A DNA stretch of 64,000 bases from Blastocatellia bacterium. GTDB taxonomy: Bacteria > Acidobacteriota > Blastocatellia > Chloracidobacteriales > JADJPF01. Location: the NCBI GenBank assembly GCA_025057015.1, contig JANWYG010000017.1, positions 1 through 64,000 of the forward strand, given 5' to 3'. Positions 16,826 to 26,614 of the stretch are shown piece after piece. Below the pieces are notes generated by a model. That model was not told where the DNA came from. It saw only the letters and a program-made list of their open reading frames with translations, and searched no databases. Positions within the stretch are counted from its first letter, which is position 1; each line of letters opens with the position of its first letter. Made by a program: the position numbers and the translations under genes.

Positions 16826-19800
16826 ATGAAACGTCTAAAGAAATACCTCGAAAAAATGAAGCGTGGTCGTAGCCAGAAAAACGCACAACAAAAAGAGCGT
16901 GGCTCTGCGATAGCTATAGTGTCGCTAGTATTGGCGCTGCTTACCGTCTACGTGAGCACAGCATTGACTGTTTCAACAACAGACGCCGTAGCCTCAAACT
17001 TCGAGGCAGCACAAAGGCGTGCATTCTATAGCGCTTATTCCAAGCTAGAGCAGATGACCGCAGACTTCGGCGGCCTATTTGCAGCCTCACTCTCACCAAG
17101 CTACGACAGCATGTGCCAAGTAGTACTCAAGAATCTACCATCACAGGTGCTCTATGATGGCAGCTTCCGGCTCCTACTGCCGAACGCAAGTTGCGGTGGC
17201 TCAGGTACTTGCTCTGCCTCTTACTCTGGTAAATACCTCGATGGAACAAACATCTACGACTTAGGCTGGGTAAATAGCAACCATTCGTTCTGTATGGTAG
17301 ACGTGTGTAATCCCGGCGCCGCACCAGTGTGCAGTTTCCCACCTAGGCCTAACACGACTACCCAGATCACCAAGGGCGAGTACGCAGGCTTACAAGGCTT
17401 CGTCCGTCGCTATAGGATGAGCGCAGCAGCTGCTAGCACTAATCGCGGCGGTGCAGACATACAAATTACCCGCGACTTTGACAATATCCTGCTGCCGCTC
17501 TTCCAGTTTGGCATATTCACCGACAGCGACTTCGAGCTCTACGATCCGCCACGCTGGTCCTTCGGCGGCTGGATACATACCAACGGGGACTTCTATGTAA
17601 CCGGTAATAACAGCGGTTTCAATCCCCCAGATAGAACAGCTTTCTCAAGATTCATAATCAATTCTTCAGGTGAACTAGAACGGAGCGACGCTAAGATTAC
17701 CGTATCTAGGCACGTAATCGTTGGAGCTAGAAAAGATGGCTCAACCAGTACAGGCGATGTACTAAGAGTCTACCGAGCTTCAACAAACATCAACGACACT
17801 ACCCTAGTTCTTAGCATAAACACAGGGGGAGGTAGTGCCGTACAAGGCTCAAACCTGTCTAACTGCAACGGTGTAGCTCAAGCCGAACCCGACTCCGGTA
17901 CAAGCCTTTGCGGGCCTTTTAGCGGAAATGCTCTGGTAAGAGTCGGTGCGCCACGCCTCAGGCTGCCGATACAAGCAGCGCTCGCAGCTAACCCCATAGC
18001 CCTCATTCAACGCGGACTTGTCGGTGAACCGCAGCAAATGATAGACGCAAAGTACTACTACAAAGCAAGCATCAGAATAACGCTTGCGGACTATCAGAAC
18101 CAGCTACCCAGGACGATGATGCCGGGCGACAACCCCGCTAATCCCACCGGCCCACACGGCGGCATATGGCTCGACGGGCCCGATCCGTGGCTTGCACAAA
18201 ACGTAGGAACGCACCCTGCATTAGGTCCCAACATCATCACCACTAACTGCAGTGGCGGCCCCTGCTGGTACTACCAGAGAGATGACGGCACTACCTCGAT
18301 TTTATTACCTGGCCAAACGAGTGGTACTCCTCAGCTTAACCGCCGAGTACCCATCCCACGCGGGTATCAGCCGAAGATCAAAAATACTACCTCCGGTCGC
18401 CCGACAGGAGCACGCGTAAATGGCAACCGCATCCATGGTTGGCTGAAGGTTGAGCTGCTCAGGTTTAACGCAGCCGGCAGCCTAGTCCGCACCTACGACA
18501 TAACCGAAGAGTTTGCTAATTTGGGCCTCACCGTGCCTTACAAGGGAAACAACACCACAGCGTTCTACTATCCTCGTAGTACCCCTGGCTTCCCGGCACA
18601 GATACCGGTGCCTGCAAACTCCACAGGGCCGTTCCCGGATGAAAATTCAGTCATCCACCTGCAGCGCTTCGCCGTACCTTACTCAGACGTAAGAAACCCA
18701 GCTTCGCTGCCAGCTCTGCCTACAAGCCTGTCGCTAGGAACTCCAGCAGGCGCTGGTGATGCTACGCTCAGACCAGCCCTCGACGAAATAACCGGTATAC
18801 CTGGATTTTTCGACTACTACTCGAGCATGTCGCTTAGAGGTTACAATGACAACAGCATAAGGATGTTCGGGATAGTTGATGATCAACATAATGTTCCTGC
18901 TCCAATTCCTAGTGGTTTCATCGGCTATATGAGCAGGTTTGCAGGTGGTCCAACCCCTGCGGCCGTAGAACTCTACTCTGAGCCCCAGTATGACTCCGGC
19001 GGCTACTACACACATGCTCCCGGAAACCCTATTCTAGGTAACCCAATAGCGCTACCGCAAACCTTGACCTCGTCCCATGCTCTACAGATAGATTACAGTG
19101 CTCCAGCAACAACACCAAGCACATCCAGACAGCCAGGTCCTACCGACGGCCTAGCTGAAAACATCAATCTTCCGAAGAGCAGAACCAGCACGCTTACCGA
19201 TCCTTTCAACGCCGTTCTTTCGCTTCGAGGTGAAAGCACGTGGTACTTCTGCGCTGATGCAACTTGTAACAATCCTCTTTCTGACAGGCGATTGATCCCG
19301 TTCCCGATCAACATTTACGACCCGCGCGAAGGGTTGCCGCACGAAGCTCCCTTCAATGCTTTCCCAAGCGATCCGCCAGTTCCTGGACTTAACACGACCG
19401 CGGTAAACAAAAACGGCGTGATGAACCTGGTCGAGATCGACATGGGCAATCTCGGCAGATTGCTGAGAGGTGACTTTAACAATCTATTCGCTCAGATGGG
19501 CGATACGGCCTACAGAATAGCCACTGGTAACTCGCTAACTGCGGCTGACATTCGAGACAACATCGACATCCGTCAGGACAACGGTTGGGTGATATACATC
19601 TCGGATCGTCGCGGCGATGACCCAGTACTACAGAACAAGTACACGGCTATCGGTGCTGGCATGCCTGCGGGCGTAGCTGCTTCGATAACAGCAGGGACGC
19701 CCAGCCACATCGGCAACGGTGAATATCACCGCGAGAACGTAGTATGGAATCCAGGTGGTAATATAAGTAGTGGCAACGAAGCCTTTATTCCTCCCACTGG

Positions 19801-20920
19801 TAGCTGTACGCCAGATGGACTTGACAGAGGCAAATCTCCGCAAGACTCAAACAACAACTGCATAATCGAACGCGAAGGGCCTGGTAACTGGAGCGAGACT
19901 GCACCGGTCAACGCCTCCTTTACTGCTGATCAAGCCACAGGATGGACGGGCTTTGGAGCACCACTCGCAGGGCAGGTACGATACGGTAACATGATAGCAA
20001 TGACGCAGGTACCTAGCGTAGACAGGCCTTCCTGGAGCGTAAGGCCACCGCTCAACCAGTCTGCTACGCCGCCTAAAGTCGAGATATTCAGGCGCGCTGT
20101 CAGGTTGGTCAATGCGGCTAATCTCTTCCCAACAGGGCCTGTCATAAGAACTACAGGCTGCATAGGCTCTCCGCTTGGCGTTACGATAGCAACCGAAAAC
20201 CCGGTCTATGTCTTCGGCAACTACAACGCTCCGGCAGGCGCTGGCGTAGATATGGATGCTTTCCCTGGTCTTGCGGTCAATGCTAGTACTTCTGGTTTAC
20301 CCACACCCACAACGCAGTTCAACGGGAACAACTTAGCTACTTGCGGAACTAACTGCCACGTACCGGCTGCTATAGTTGCTGACGCTGTGTCGCTACTTTC
20401 GAATCCGTTTGTAGGTACAGCTAACGCGAACTGGACGAACTTTGCTGGCTGGTTAGACAGCAGGAGCTTCGTAACGCCTTATCAGGCGATTGGACTACGT
20501 CCGGCAAGGCACACTGTCTATCGGTTCGCCATGGTAGCTGGCTTTACGCCGAGCTGGAATCCAAACTTCTGGGGCAACCACAATACCCATCAAGGTACAA
20601 GTCCGGCTTATTCTTCAGGTGCGCTTAACAACTTCCCACGCTTCCTAGAAGACTGGGCACAAAACGGAGCTGCTGCTCAGGCCTGTGTCTACGCTGGGTC
20701 GCTCATCAGGATGTACAAGAGCCGCCAGGCAAACGGTGCGTTCAAGCGCAATTCATCGTCTAGCACGCATCCTCATCTAGACTACGTCTATCGTCCACCG
20801 AATCGCGACTGGTCATTCGACTTGGACTTCAATGTTCCTTGCCTGCTACCGCCAGGATCGCCGTTCTTACAGATGATCGACTTCAAGAGCTTCCATCAAG
20901 GAGCGATACAAAGGCCGTAA
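16826..20920 (+). CDS. Giant PilX-like pilus-associated protein
   Basis: A 1364-residue protein in the PilX position of the minor-pilin operon. The N-terminus is a basic stretch of about 27 residues, then GSAIAIVSLVLALLTVYVS, a hydrophobic helix like that of PilX proteins, which unlike ordinary pilins often lack Glu5. The helix continues into the amphipathic EAAQRRAFYSAYSKLEQ segment. The exposed part is enormous (PilX is usually 150-300 residues), rich in Gly, Pro, Asn and Thr, with many cysteine pairs (for example CGGSGTCSAS, CSGGPCWY) and a GGWIHTNGDFYVTG motif seen in PilX-associated extracellular domains. It probably forms a surface or tip adhesin; that is inference. A hairpin terminator follows the gene. 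Confidence 0.82.
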   Translation: MKRLKKYLEKMKRGRSQKNAQQKERGSAIAIVSLVLALLTVYVSTALTVSTTDAVASNFEAAQRRAFYSAYSKLEQMTADFGGLFAASLSPSYDSMCQVVLKNLPSQVLYDGSFRLLLPNASCGGSGTCSASYSGKYLDGTNIYDLGWVNSNHSFCMVDVCNPGAAPVCSFPPRPNTTTQITKGEYAGLQGFVRRYRMSAAAASTNRGGADIQITRDFDNILLPLFQFGIFTDSDFELYDPPRWSFGGWIHTNGDFYVTGNNSGFNPPDRTAFSRFIINSSGELERSDAKITVSRHVIVGARKDGSTSTGDVLRVYRASTNINDTTLVLSINTGGGSAVQGSNLSNCNGVAQAEPDSGTSLCGPFSGNALVRVGAPRLRLPIQAALAANPIALIQRGLVGEPQQMIDAKYYYKASIRITLADYQNQLPRTMMPGDNPANPTGPHGGIWLDGPDPWLAQNVGTHPALGPNIITTNCSGGPCWYYQRDDGTTSILLPGQTSGTPQLNRRVPIPRGYQPKIKNTTSGRPTGARVNGNRIHGWLKVELLRFNAAGSLVRTYDITEEFANLGLTVPYKGNNTTAFYYPRSTPGFPAQIPVPANSTGPFPDENSVIHLQRFAVPYSDVRNPASLPALPTSLSLGTPAGAGDATLRPALDEITGIPGFFDYYSSMSLRGYNDNSIRMFGIVDDQHNVPAPIPSGFIGYMSRFAGGPTPAAVELYSEPQYDSGGYYTHAPGNPILGNPIALPQTLTSSHALQIDYSAPATTPSTSRQPGPTDGLAENINLPKSRTSTLTDPFNAVLSLRGESTWYFCADATCNNPLSDRRLIPFPINIYDPREGLPHEAPFNAFPSDPPVPGLNTTAVNKNGVMNLVEIDMGNLGRLLRGDFNNLFAQMGDTAYRIATGNSLTAADIRDNIDIRQDNGWVIYISDRRGDDPVLQNKYTAIGAGMPAGVAASITAGTPSHIGNGEYHRENVVWNPGGNISSGNEAFIPPTGSCTPDGLDRGKSPQDSNNNCIIEREGPGNWSETAPVNASFTADQATGWTGFGAPLAGQVRYGNMIAMTQVPSVDRPSWSVRPPLNQSATPPKVEIFRRAVRLVNAANLFPTGPVIRTTGCIGSPLGVTIATENPVYVFGNYNAPAGAGVDMDAFPGLAVNASTSGLPTPTTQFNGNNLATCGTNCHVPAAIVADAVSLLSNPFVGTANANWTNFAGWLDSRSFVTPYQAIGLRPARHTVYRFAMVAGFTPSWNPNFWGNHNTHQGTSPAYSSGALNNFPRFLEDWAQNGAAAQACVYAGSLIRMYKSRQANGAFKRNSSSSTHPHLDYVYRPPNRDWSFDLDFNVPCLLPPGSPFLQMIDFKSFHQGAIQRP

Positions 20921-20950
20921 AGCAATTAAACTAACCGAACAAAGACAACA

Positions 20951-20985
20951 AAGCCTAGAGGGAGCTAATCCTTCTAGGCTTTTGT
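20951..20985 (+). terminator. Intrinsic terminator of the pseudopilin operon
   Basis: AAGCCTAGA pairs with TCTAGGCTT across a short loop, followed directly by T residues. It lies 31 nt after the stop of the PilX-like gene, the usual place for a rho-independent terminator. Confidence 0.8.
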
Positions 20986-21118
20986 CGCATTCGATGAGCT
21001 GGACAAGAGTTAGGCACCGTGTCCGTTTCCGTTCAATTTTGAAACAGCAAATTGCAAAAAGTTCATTAAGTGCCCTTTAAAGATGGTAAAATCCGAGACA
21101 AAACCGTCCATCTGATAG

Positions 21119-21166
21119 AAAGGAGGTTAATGACCTAAGGGGCGCCGTCCTTTAGGCAAGAGCATT
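21119..21166 (+). promoter_or_regulatory. Leader with strong SD, three-codon ORF and hairpin
   Basis: A near-perfect anti-SD complement (AAAGGAGG, about 21119-21126) is followed not by the gene but by ATG ACC TAA at 21130-21138. A hairpin of CCTAAGG with CCTTTAGG (21134-21156) lies between it and the true start at 21167. A ribosome loaded here would read two codons and stop inside the hairpin, which could control access to the gene start. The function is inferred. Confidence 0.45.
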
Positions 21167-21844
21167 ATGTCAACAAACCCTCAGAGGCCACCATATAAAA
21201 CTGCTGCAAAGAAGCCACAAACCAACCGGCCCACCTATCAAACGATACCTGATGAATCACCTGAGAAGCCTGGCAAGTATTTACCAATAGTCGTAGGTGT
21301 GACTGTGCTTGCGGTAGTTGCCAGCATCCTCTACAACGTAGTTTTCAAGTCGGCGACCATAGAACTTTTGAAGCCGTCAAACGGAGAGGAAATAGCTGCA
21401 AAGGATCTTACTTTCGAGTGGCGCTGTAGCAAGCCAGACGCAGACTTAGTGCTAGAAGTTTACGAAGAAGGTGAGTTAGTTTTGCGGCAATTTGTGACCG
21501 ATAGTACTGCGCAAAAAGATAATCTCCAGCTTTCTCAGAACAGCTTTAAACCGCATTTGGAGCAAGCTGTTCTTCTCAAACCCAACACGAAATACACTTG
21601 GCGAGTGTCACCGAATCCAGATCGACCGCAGAAGTATAAGTTTGCGGAACTACCTTACGGCACCTTCTACATCACGTCTGCGATAGAAACTACGGACAAA
21701 GAAGCGGAAGCTAGTGGTGGCAGCCAGAAACCTGTCGAACAGGCACCTCCTTCTGAGACAGCAACACCTCAGCCGACTACGCCGAAGAGCACCCAGTCAC
21801 CTTCAAGAGTTGAATTTGGTCCTGGAATTATGCCCGCATTCTGA
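21167..21844 (+). CDS. Single-pass membrane protein with a beta-sandwich-like domain
   Basis: A 225-residue protein I cannot assign to a named family. Residues 1-38 are basic and proline-rich (cytoplasmic), and about 39-60 (YLPIVVGVTVLAVVASILY) is one membrane helix. Residues about 66-170 look like a fibronectin III-like beta sandwich: IELLKPSNGEEIAAKDLTFEW to LKPNTKYTWRVSP is the pattern of domains with a W-core and tyrosine corner. The C-terminus is a Thr/Pro/Gln-rich tail. No signal peptidase or lipoprotein site is seen. It sits alone between two terminators behind an unusual leader. Confidence 0.75.
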   Translation: MSTNPQRPPYKTAAKKPQTNRPTYQTIPDESPEKPGKYLPIVVGVTVLAVVASILYNVVFKSATIELLKPSNGEEIAAKDLTFEWRCSKPDADLVLEVYEEGELVLRQFVTDSTAQKDNLQLSQNSFKPHLEQAVLLKPNTKYTWRVSPNPDRPQKYKFAELPYGTFYITSAIETTDKEAEASGGSQKPVEQAPPSETATPQPTTPKSTQSPSRVEFGPGIMPAF

Positions 21845-21850
21845 ATGCTA

Positions 21851-21900
21851 CTGACGCAGCGACGCTGGAAGCGTTGTATGCGTCAGAACTGCTATTTTTT
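21851..21900 (+). terminator. Hairpin terminator after the membrane protein gene
   Basis: CTGACGCA at 21851-21858 pairs with TGCGTCAG at 21879-21886, and an inner ACGCT/AGCGT stem extends it. A run of six T follows after eight bases, somewhat late for a classical terminator. Confidence 0.6.
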
Positions 21901-22029
21901 GAGCTTACCTTCTCAAAACTGTACTAGCCAAAGCACCCAAAACGCGTTTGTTTTTAGTAGAGAAGGGAAGAGGATGCGTTGAGCGAGCGGCTATTGCAGT
22001 CGAAGAGGGATTACCGGTAAGCTTGTAGT

Positions 22030-22959
22030 ATGAGCAAGAGAAGTTTACCGGTACTTAGTGCTACGATTGGCAAGTTCAAGAGCTTGAAAGAGCCACCTGG
22101 TCCAAAACCGCCTTGGTTAAAGATCAGGTTTACGGGGGATGCAAACTATCATTCGGTGCGGCATCTGGTAGAAGATTTAAGCCTTCACACGGTTTGCCAA
22201 GAGGCTCGTTGCCCGAACATTTTTGAATGTTTTTCGAACCGTACTGCGACTTTTATGATTCTCGGCGGAGTATGCACTAGGCACTGCGGGTTTTGTGCGG
22301 TATCTAAAGGCAAGCCGATGGAGGTTGATCTTGAGGAACCCCGGCATGTAGCTGAGGCTGTAAAGCGGTTGGGGTTAAGGCATGCGGTGATTACGTCCGT
22401 CAACAGGGATGACTTACCGGATGGAGGGGCTAGCCACTTTGTAGAGACGATAAGGTGGGTACGCAAGCTCAACGAAGGTTGTCGGGTAGAAGTGCTGATA
22501 CCTGACTTTTGTGGCAACTGGCAAGCGCTCGCAGAGGTAATGTCTGCCAAGCCTGATGTCCTCAACCACAACACGGAGACCGTACCTAGGTTATATCGTC
22601 GGGTGAGGCCGGATGCGCGTTATGAGCGGAGTCTTGAATTACTAAAGCGAGCTGCTAGCTATCGCAAGGACTATCCGGTAGTGACTAAATCTGGGATAAT
22701 GTGCGGCTTAGGTGAAACGCGCGAGGAGCTACTGCAGACGATGTCTGATCTAAGGTCAGTTGACTGTGACGTATTGACGCTGGGGCAGTACCTTAGGCCA
22801 ACGATGCGGCATTTACCGGTTGAACGGTTTTACACCCCGCAGGAGTTTGCAGAGCTAAAGGCTATCGGGTTAGAGATGGGGTTTAAGCATGTTGAGGCAG
22901 GTCCTTTGGTACGCAGTTCTTACCATGCGCATGAGCACACATCGCAGTTACCGTCGTAG
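22030..22959 (+). CDS. lipA: Lipoyl synthase
   Basis: A 309-residue radical SAM enzyme that inserts two sulfurs into protein-bound octanoate to make the lipoyl cofactor of 2-oxoacid dehydrogenases. It has both required iron-sulfur sites: the auxiliary cluster cysteines in CQEARCPNIFEC and the radical SAM CxxxCxxC in CTRHCGFC. TATFMILGG precedes the latter as in other LipA proteins, and the C-terminal GPLVRSSYHA contains the conserved RSSY that ligates the auxiliary cluster. No octanoyltransferase gene is adjacent. The ATG at 22030 has no strong ribosome site. Confidence 0.96.
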   Translation: MSKRSLPVLSATIGKFKSLKEPPGPKPPWLKIRFTGDANYHSVRHLVEDLSLHTVCQEARCPNIFECFSNRTATFMILGGVCTRHCGFCAVSKGKPMEVDLEEPRHVAEAVKRLGLRHAVITSVNRDDLPDGGASHFVETIRWVRKLNEGCRVEVLIPDFCGNWQALAEVMSAKPDVLNHNTETVPRLYRRVRPDARYERSLELLKRAASYRKDYPVVTKSGIMCGLGETREELLQTMSDLRSVDCDVLTLGQYLRPTMRHLPVERFYTPQEFAELKAIGLEMGFKHVEAGPLVRSSYHAHEHTSQLPS

Positions 22960-23024
22960 CAAGCCAAGCAGCCCTGTTTTCTACTCACAACCAGTTCTCT
23001 TCCCAAAAGCTTATGGGAGGGGAA

Positions 23025-24098
23025 ATGCAAGTAGAACTAGTGGCATTGCAACTAGTAACAGGGCTAGGGCACGTGCGGATAATGCAGCTTCTGAGGCGAT
23101 TTCAGACTGCGGCAGGTGTGTTTAGAGCCAGAAGGTGCGAACTGGAAGCTGAAGGACTGCAGGCTGCTAGCATCACCGAGATAACATCTCGTGCTACTTT
23201 GGCCAAGGCTGAGAGCTTGGTCAAAAGGCTCGAAGCCATGCAGGCTCGTCTTGTGACCGTATACGATGAAGATTATCCGCAGCTACTTCGCGAGATAGTC
23301 GATCCGCCACCGCTGCTTTATTGTCTGGGTAATCTAGCAGCGCTCAAGCATCCCAGCGTGGCAATAGTTGGTTCGCGGCGTGCTTCGTTTTACGGCCGGC
23401 ATGCTGCCGAAATACTGTCTTTTGAGTTAGCGAGCTATGGAGTAACGGTAGTCTCAGGGTTAGCCCGGGGCATCGACGAAATGGCGCATACGGCGGCTCT
23501 GGAGGCTGGCGGTCAGACAGTCGCTGTGTTGGGCAGCGGACTTGACTGCATATATCCCAAAGAGAACGCTGGATTAGCTGAACGTATAGCCTGTCAGGGA
23601 GCATTGTTAACAGAGCTACCGTTAGGAACGCCTCCTCTTGCACAGAATTTTCCTTACCGCAACAGGATCATTTCTGGAATATCGCTAGGAGTGGTAGTAG
23701 TAGAGGCAGCCGAGCGTTCAGGCTCGCTGATCACGGCCAGGCTGGCTACGGAGCAAAACCGTGAGGTATTTGCTGTACCTGGTCAGATCACTTCGCCAGG
23801 ATCATTTGGCCCGCACACACTGATAAAAGATGGGGCGAAGTTGGTACATACGGTAATGGACATAATAGACGAGTTACCGAATCAAGATATAGCCCGCTGC
23901 ACGCTATCTACAGCCGAAGAGTTGACTGAGCTGGAAAGAAAAGTGTATACCTCTCTTGACTTCTTCACCGCTAAGCATGTAGACGATTTAGTAAGCGAGG
24001 AGCTTGAACCGGCCACTGTAGCAAGCTGTTTAACAGCTTTAGAGCTAAAGGGCTATGTCAAGCGGTCTGCAGGCAAATACTACAGCAAGGTCAAATAG
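23025..24098 (+). CDS. dprA: DNA-processing protein DprA
   Basis: A DprA/Smf protein of about 357 residues that loads RecA on incoming single-stranded DNA during natural transformation. The Rossmann-like core shows VAIVGSRRASFYG, VVSGLARGIDEMAH, VAVLGSGLDCIYP and the NFPYRNRIISG and SGSLITARLA motifs. An N-terminal SAM-like and a C-terminal winged-helix-like segment flank it. ATG 23025 sits closely behind GGGAGGGG; ATG 23013 is the alternative. The stop abuts the topA start, so the two are cotranscribed. With the type IV pilus genes it suggests competence, but no ComEC or other Com gene is in view. Confidence 0.93.
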   Translation: MQVELVALQLVTGLGHVRIMQLLRRFQTAAGVFRARRCELEAEGLQAASITEITSRATLAKAESLVKRLEAMQARLVTVYDEDYPQLLREIVDPPPLLYCLGNLAALKHPSVAIVGSRRASFYGRHAAEILSFELASYGVTVVSGLARGIDEMAHTAALEAGGQTVAVLGSGLDCIYPKENAGLAERIACQGALLTELPLGTPPLAQNFPYRNRIISGISLGVVVVEAAERSGSLITARLATEQNREVFAVPGQITSPGSFGPHTLIKDGAKLVHTVMDIIDELPNQDIARCTLSTAEELTELERKVYTSLDFFTAKHVDDLVSEELEPATVASCLTALELKGYVKRSAGKYYSKVK

Positions 24099-26522
24099 AT
24101 GAAGGGGCTAGTAGTAGTAGAATCGCCCGCAAAGGCGAAGACGATAAACAAATATCTTGGCGAAAACTTCAAAGTTATGGCCTCGATAGGCCATATTAAG
24201 GACCTACCGGAGAAGGAGCTTGGAATAGATATACAAAACGGCTTCGAACCTACGTATCAACTCATTCCTGACTCGAAGAAAAAGAACAACAAGAAGATAG
24301 TAGCTGAGCTAAAGGCAGCAGCCAGAGAGTCGGATGCGATCTATCTTGCGGCTGATCCCGATCGCGAAGGCGAGGCGATCTGTCAACATTTGAGCGAAGA
24401 GTTAGTAAAGGACAAAAAAAAACCCGTCTACCGCGTACTATTTAACGAGATAACGCCGAGTTCCATAACAGAAGCGTTTAAGAATCCTGGGCAGATAGAT
24501 CCGAACAAAGTAGAAGCTCAGCAAGCACGGCGCATACTCGACAGGCTGGTTGGTTATCAAATCAGCCCGATGTTATGCCGCAAGGTCGGGGGCAAGCTTT
24601 CCGCTGGGCGGGTACAAAGCGTAGCGTTGAGGCTGATAGTAGAGCGCGAGCAAGAGATAGCCGAGTTTATACCCGTAGAGTACTGGACTGTGACGGCAAA
24701 CCTGTCGGCTAGTATGACTGAACCGCCGTCATTTGACGCTAAGCTATTTCGGATATCTGGCAAATTAGTCAAGACAAGCGAATTCGAAAGCCACAAACAG
24801 TCAGAGATACATATTCGTGATGCTGAGACAGCAAACAAAATAGTAGCTGAGATCAAGTCGGCACAACCACTTGTAGTTCAAGAGATCTCCACCAAAGAGA
24901 AGCGCCGCAATCCTGTACCTCCTTTCATCACTTCAAAGTTGCAACAAGAGGCTTCAAGACGACTACGCTTCCCGGTCAAGAAGACCATGGAGATAGCTCA
25001 ACAGCTCTATGAAGGCGTAGAACTTGCTGACGGTGAAGTGGTAGGCCTTATAACCTACATGCGAACAGACTCGACACGTGTGTCTGAAACAGCCATAGCT
25101 GAGGTGCGTGATTACATTCGCAAGAGGTACGGAGCCGAGTATTTGCCGCAAAGCGCCAACGTGTATGTCAACAAGAAGAACGCTCAAGACGCACACGAGG
25201 CTATTAGACCTACTTCTGTACATAGGACGCCGGAATCAGTAGCACCGTACCTAAGTAAGGACGAACTAGCCTTATACAAACTTATCTGGCAACGGTTTGT
25301 CGCCTCACAGATGGCTGCAGCGATATTTGATGAGACGGTAGCTGATATAGCTGCAGGTGAGAAGTATCTGCTAAGGGCCACAGGGCTTGTGATGAAATTC
25401 GCCGGCTTCACGAAAGTGTATGAGGAAGGTAAAGACGATCGCGAAGAAGCTGACGAAGAACGCAAGCTGCCGAAGCTAGAAAAAGGCGAGCAGTTGACGT
25501 TGAATTCCATCAAAGCAGAGCAAAACTTTACCAAACCACCTGCACGTTATACAGAAGCGACGCTCGTAAAAGCGCTCGAAGAAAAGGGTATAGGACGGCC
25601 ATCCACATATGCACAAATAATTTCCGTGATACAGATGCGCAAGTATGTAGAGAAGCAGCAAGACGGACGGTTCAAGCCTACAGAACTTGGCATTTTAGTA
25701 AACGATGTACTGGTCAGCAATTTTGACAGGCTGTTTGACGTAAATTACACGGCACAGCTGGAAGAGCGCCTAGATGAGATTGAGGAAGGGAAGCTTAACT
25801 GGCGCAGCGCAATAAGCGAGTTTTACAAGAAGTTCAAAGTTGACTTGGAAGCCGCCGAAAGAAACATCACCGAAGCGAAAACTACTGGCCATCCGACCGA
25901 GGAGACGTGTCACAAATGCGGTGAGAAGATGGTAGAAAAGCTCGGTCGGTTCGGCAAGTATCTAAGTTGCACGAATCCTGCTTGCAAGGCAACTCGCGAT
26001 CTAGATCTTGTAGCGGCAACTGATCAGAATGGCACTCAGCTTTGTCAAGAGTGTGGGCAGAAGATGGTGCTCAAGCGAAGCAAGTATGGCTTGTTTTGGG
26101 CATGTACCAGCTATCCAGAGTGCAAAGCGACGAAATCGTTCGTAGCACAGAGTGCCCAAGCAAGCAGAGTTTCGGCTGACGAAACTTGTCCGAAATGTAA
26201 CGGACAGTTAGTGATAAAAACCAGCAAAGCTGGGCAGTTTACGGCCTGCTCTAACTATCCGGACTGCAAGTATATCAAGCAGGAAAGCACGGGTATAAAC
26301 TGTCCGCAGCCAGGCTGTGGAGGCGAGATAGTAGTCAAGCGATCCAAGCGAGGCCGAGTTTTCTATGGCTGCAACAACTACCCTAACTGCACGATAGTCT
26401 ATTGGGACAAACCAGTTGCTCAAGCTTGTCCACAATGCAACCATCAATTCATGTTGGAGAAAAAAAAGCAGTTAAAATGCCCTGCTGATTCTTGCGGGCT
26501 TGCCTTACCACGTCAAAATTGA
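24099..26522 (+). CDS. topA: DNA topoisomerase I
   Basis: A type IA topoisomerase of 807 residues that relaxes negative supercoils. The TOPRIM start VVVESPAKAKTI, the acidic DPDREGEAI motif and the catalytic tyrosine in ITYMRTDSTR are intact. The C-terminus carries five zinc-ribbon modules, each with CxxC or similar pairs (first CHKCG to CTNPAC, last CPQCN to CPADSC), more than the usual three or four. It follows dprA without a gap, a dprA-topA pairing seen in many bacteria. Confidence 0.97.
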   Translation: MKGLVVVESPAKAKTINKYLGENFKVMASIGHIKDLPEKELGIDIQNGFEPTYQLIPDSKKKNNKKIVAELKAAARESDAIYLAADPDREGEAICQHLSEELVKDKKKPVYRVLFNEITPSSITEAFKNPGQIDPNKVEAQQARRILDRLVGYQISPMLCRKVGGKLSAGRVQSVALRLIVEREQEIAEFIPVEYWTVTANLSASMTEPPSFDAKLFRISGKLVKTSEFESHKQSEIHIRDAETANKIVAEIKSAQPLVVQEISTKEKRRNPVPPFITSKLQQEASRRLRFPVKKTMEIAQQLYEGVELADGEVVGLITYMRTDSTRVSETAIAEVRDYIRKRYGAEYLPQSANVYVNKKNAQDAHEAIRPTSVHRTPESVAPYLSKDELALYKLIWQRFVASQMAAAIFDETVADIAAGEKYLLRATGLVMKFAGFTKVYEEGKDDREEADEERKLPKLEKGEQLTLNSIKAEQNFTKPPARYTEATLVKALEEKGIGRPSTYAQIISVIQMRKYVEKQQDGRFKPTELGILVNDVLVSNFDRLFDVNYTAQLEERLDEIEEGKLNWRSAISEFYKKFKVDLEAAERNITEAKTTGHPTEETCHKCGEKMVEKLGRFGKYLSCTNPACKATRDLDLVAATDQNGTQLCQECGQKMVLKRSKYGLFWACTSYPECKATKSFVAQSAQASRVSADETCPKCNGQLVIKTSKAGQFTACSNYPDCKYIKQESTGINCPQPGCGGEIVVKRSKRGRVFYGCNNYPNCTIVYWDKPVAQACPQCNHQFMLEKKKQLKCPADSCGLALPRQN

Positions 26523-26614
26523 CCTGCCAAGTTGACAGTGTAAACTCGGTATGCTAACTTTGCTTCTTTTACAAGGTTGCGTCAGTATAGTGGGCTGAGG
26601 CGACATAGCTTTCA

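Noticed and set aside
22012-22056. Two TACCGGTA palindromes around the lipA start as operator pair
   Set aside because: The second lies within the coding sequence, the sites are only 8 bp, and no other copy in a promoter supports a regulator.
22030-26522. Recent inversion suggested by G-over-C bias in lipA-dprA-topA compared with the pilus genes
   Set aside because: Hand counts on a few lines point that way but later plus-strand genes vary too; without a full skew plot the signal is too weak to claim.
26523-26614. SAM or SAH riboswitch before metK-ahcY
   Set aside because: The 92-nt gap is too short for most SAM classes and I find none of their conserved core motifs or an expression-platform terminator.
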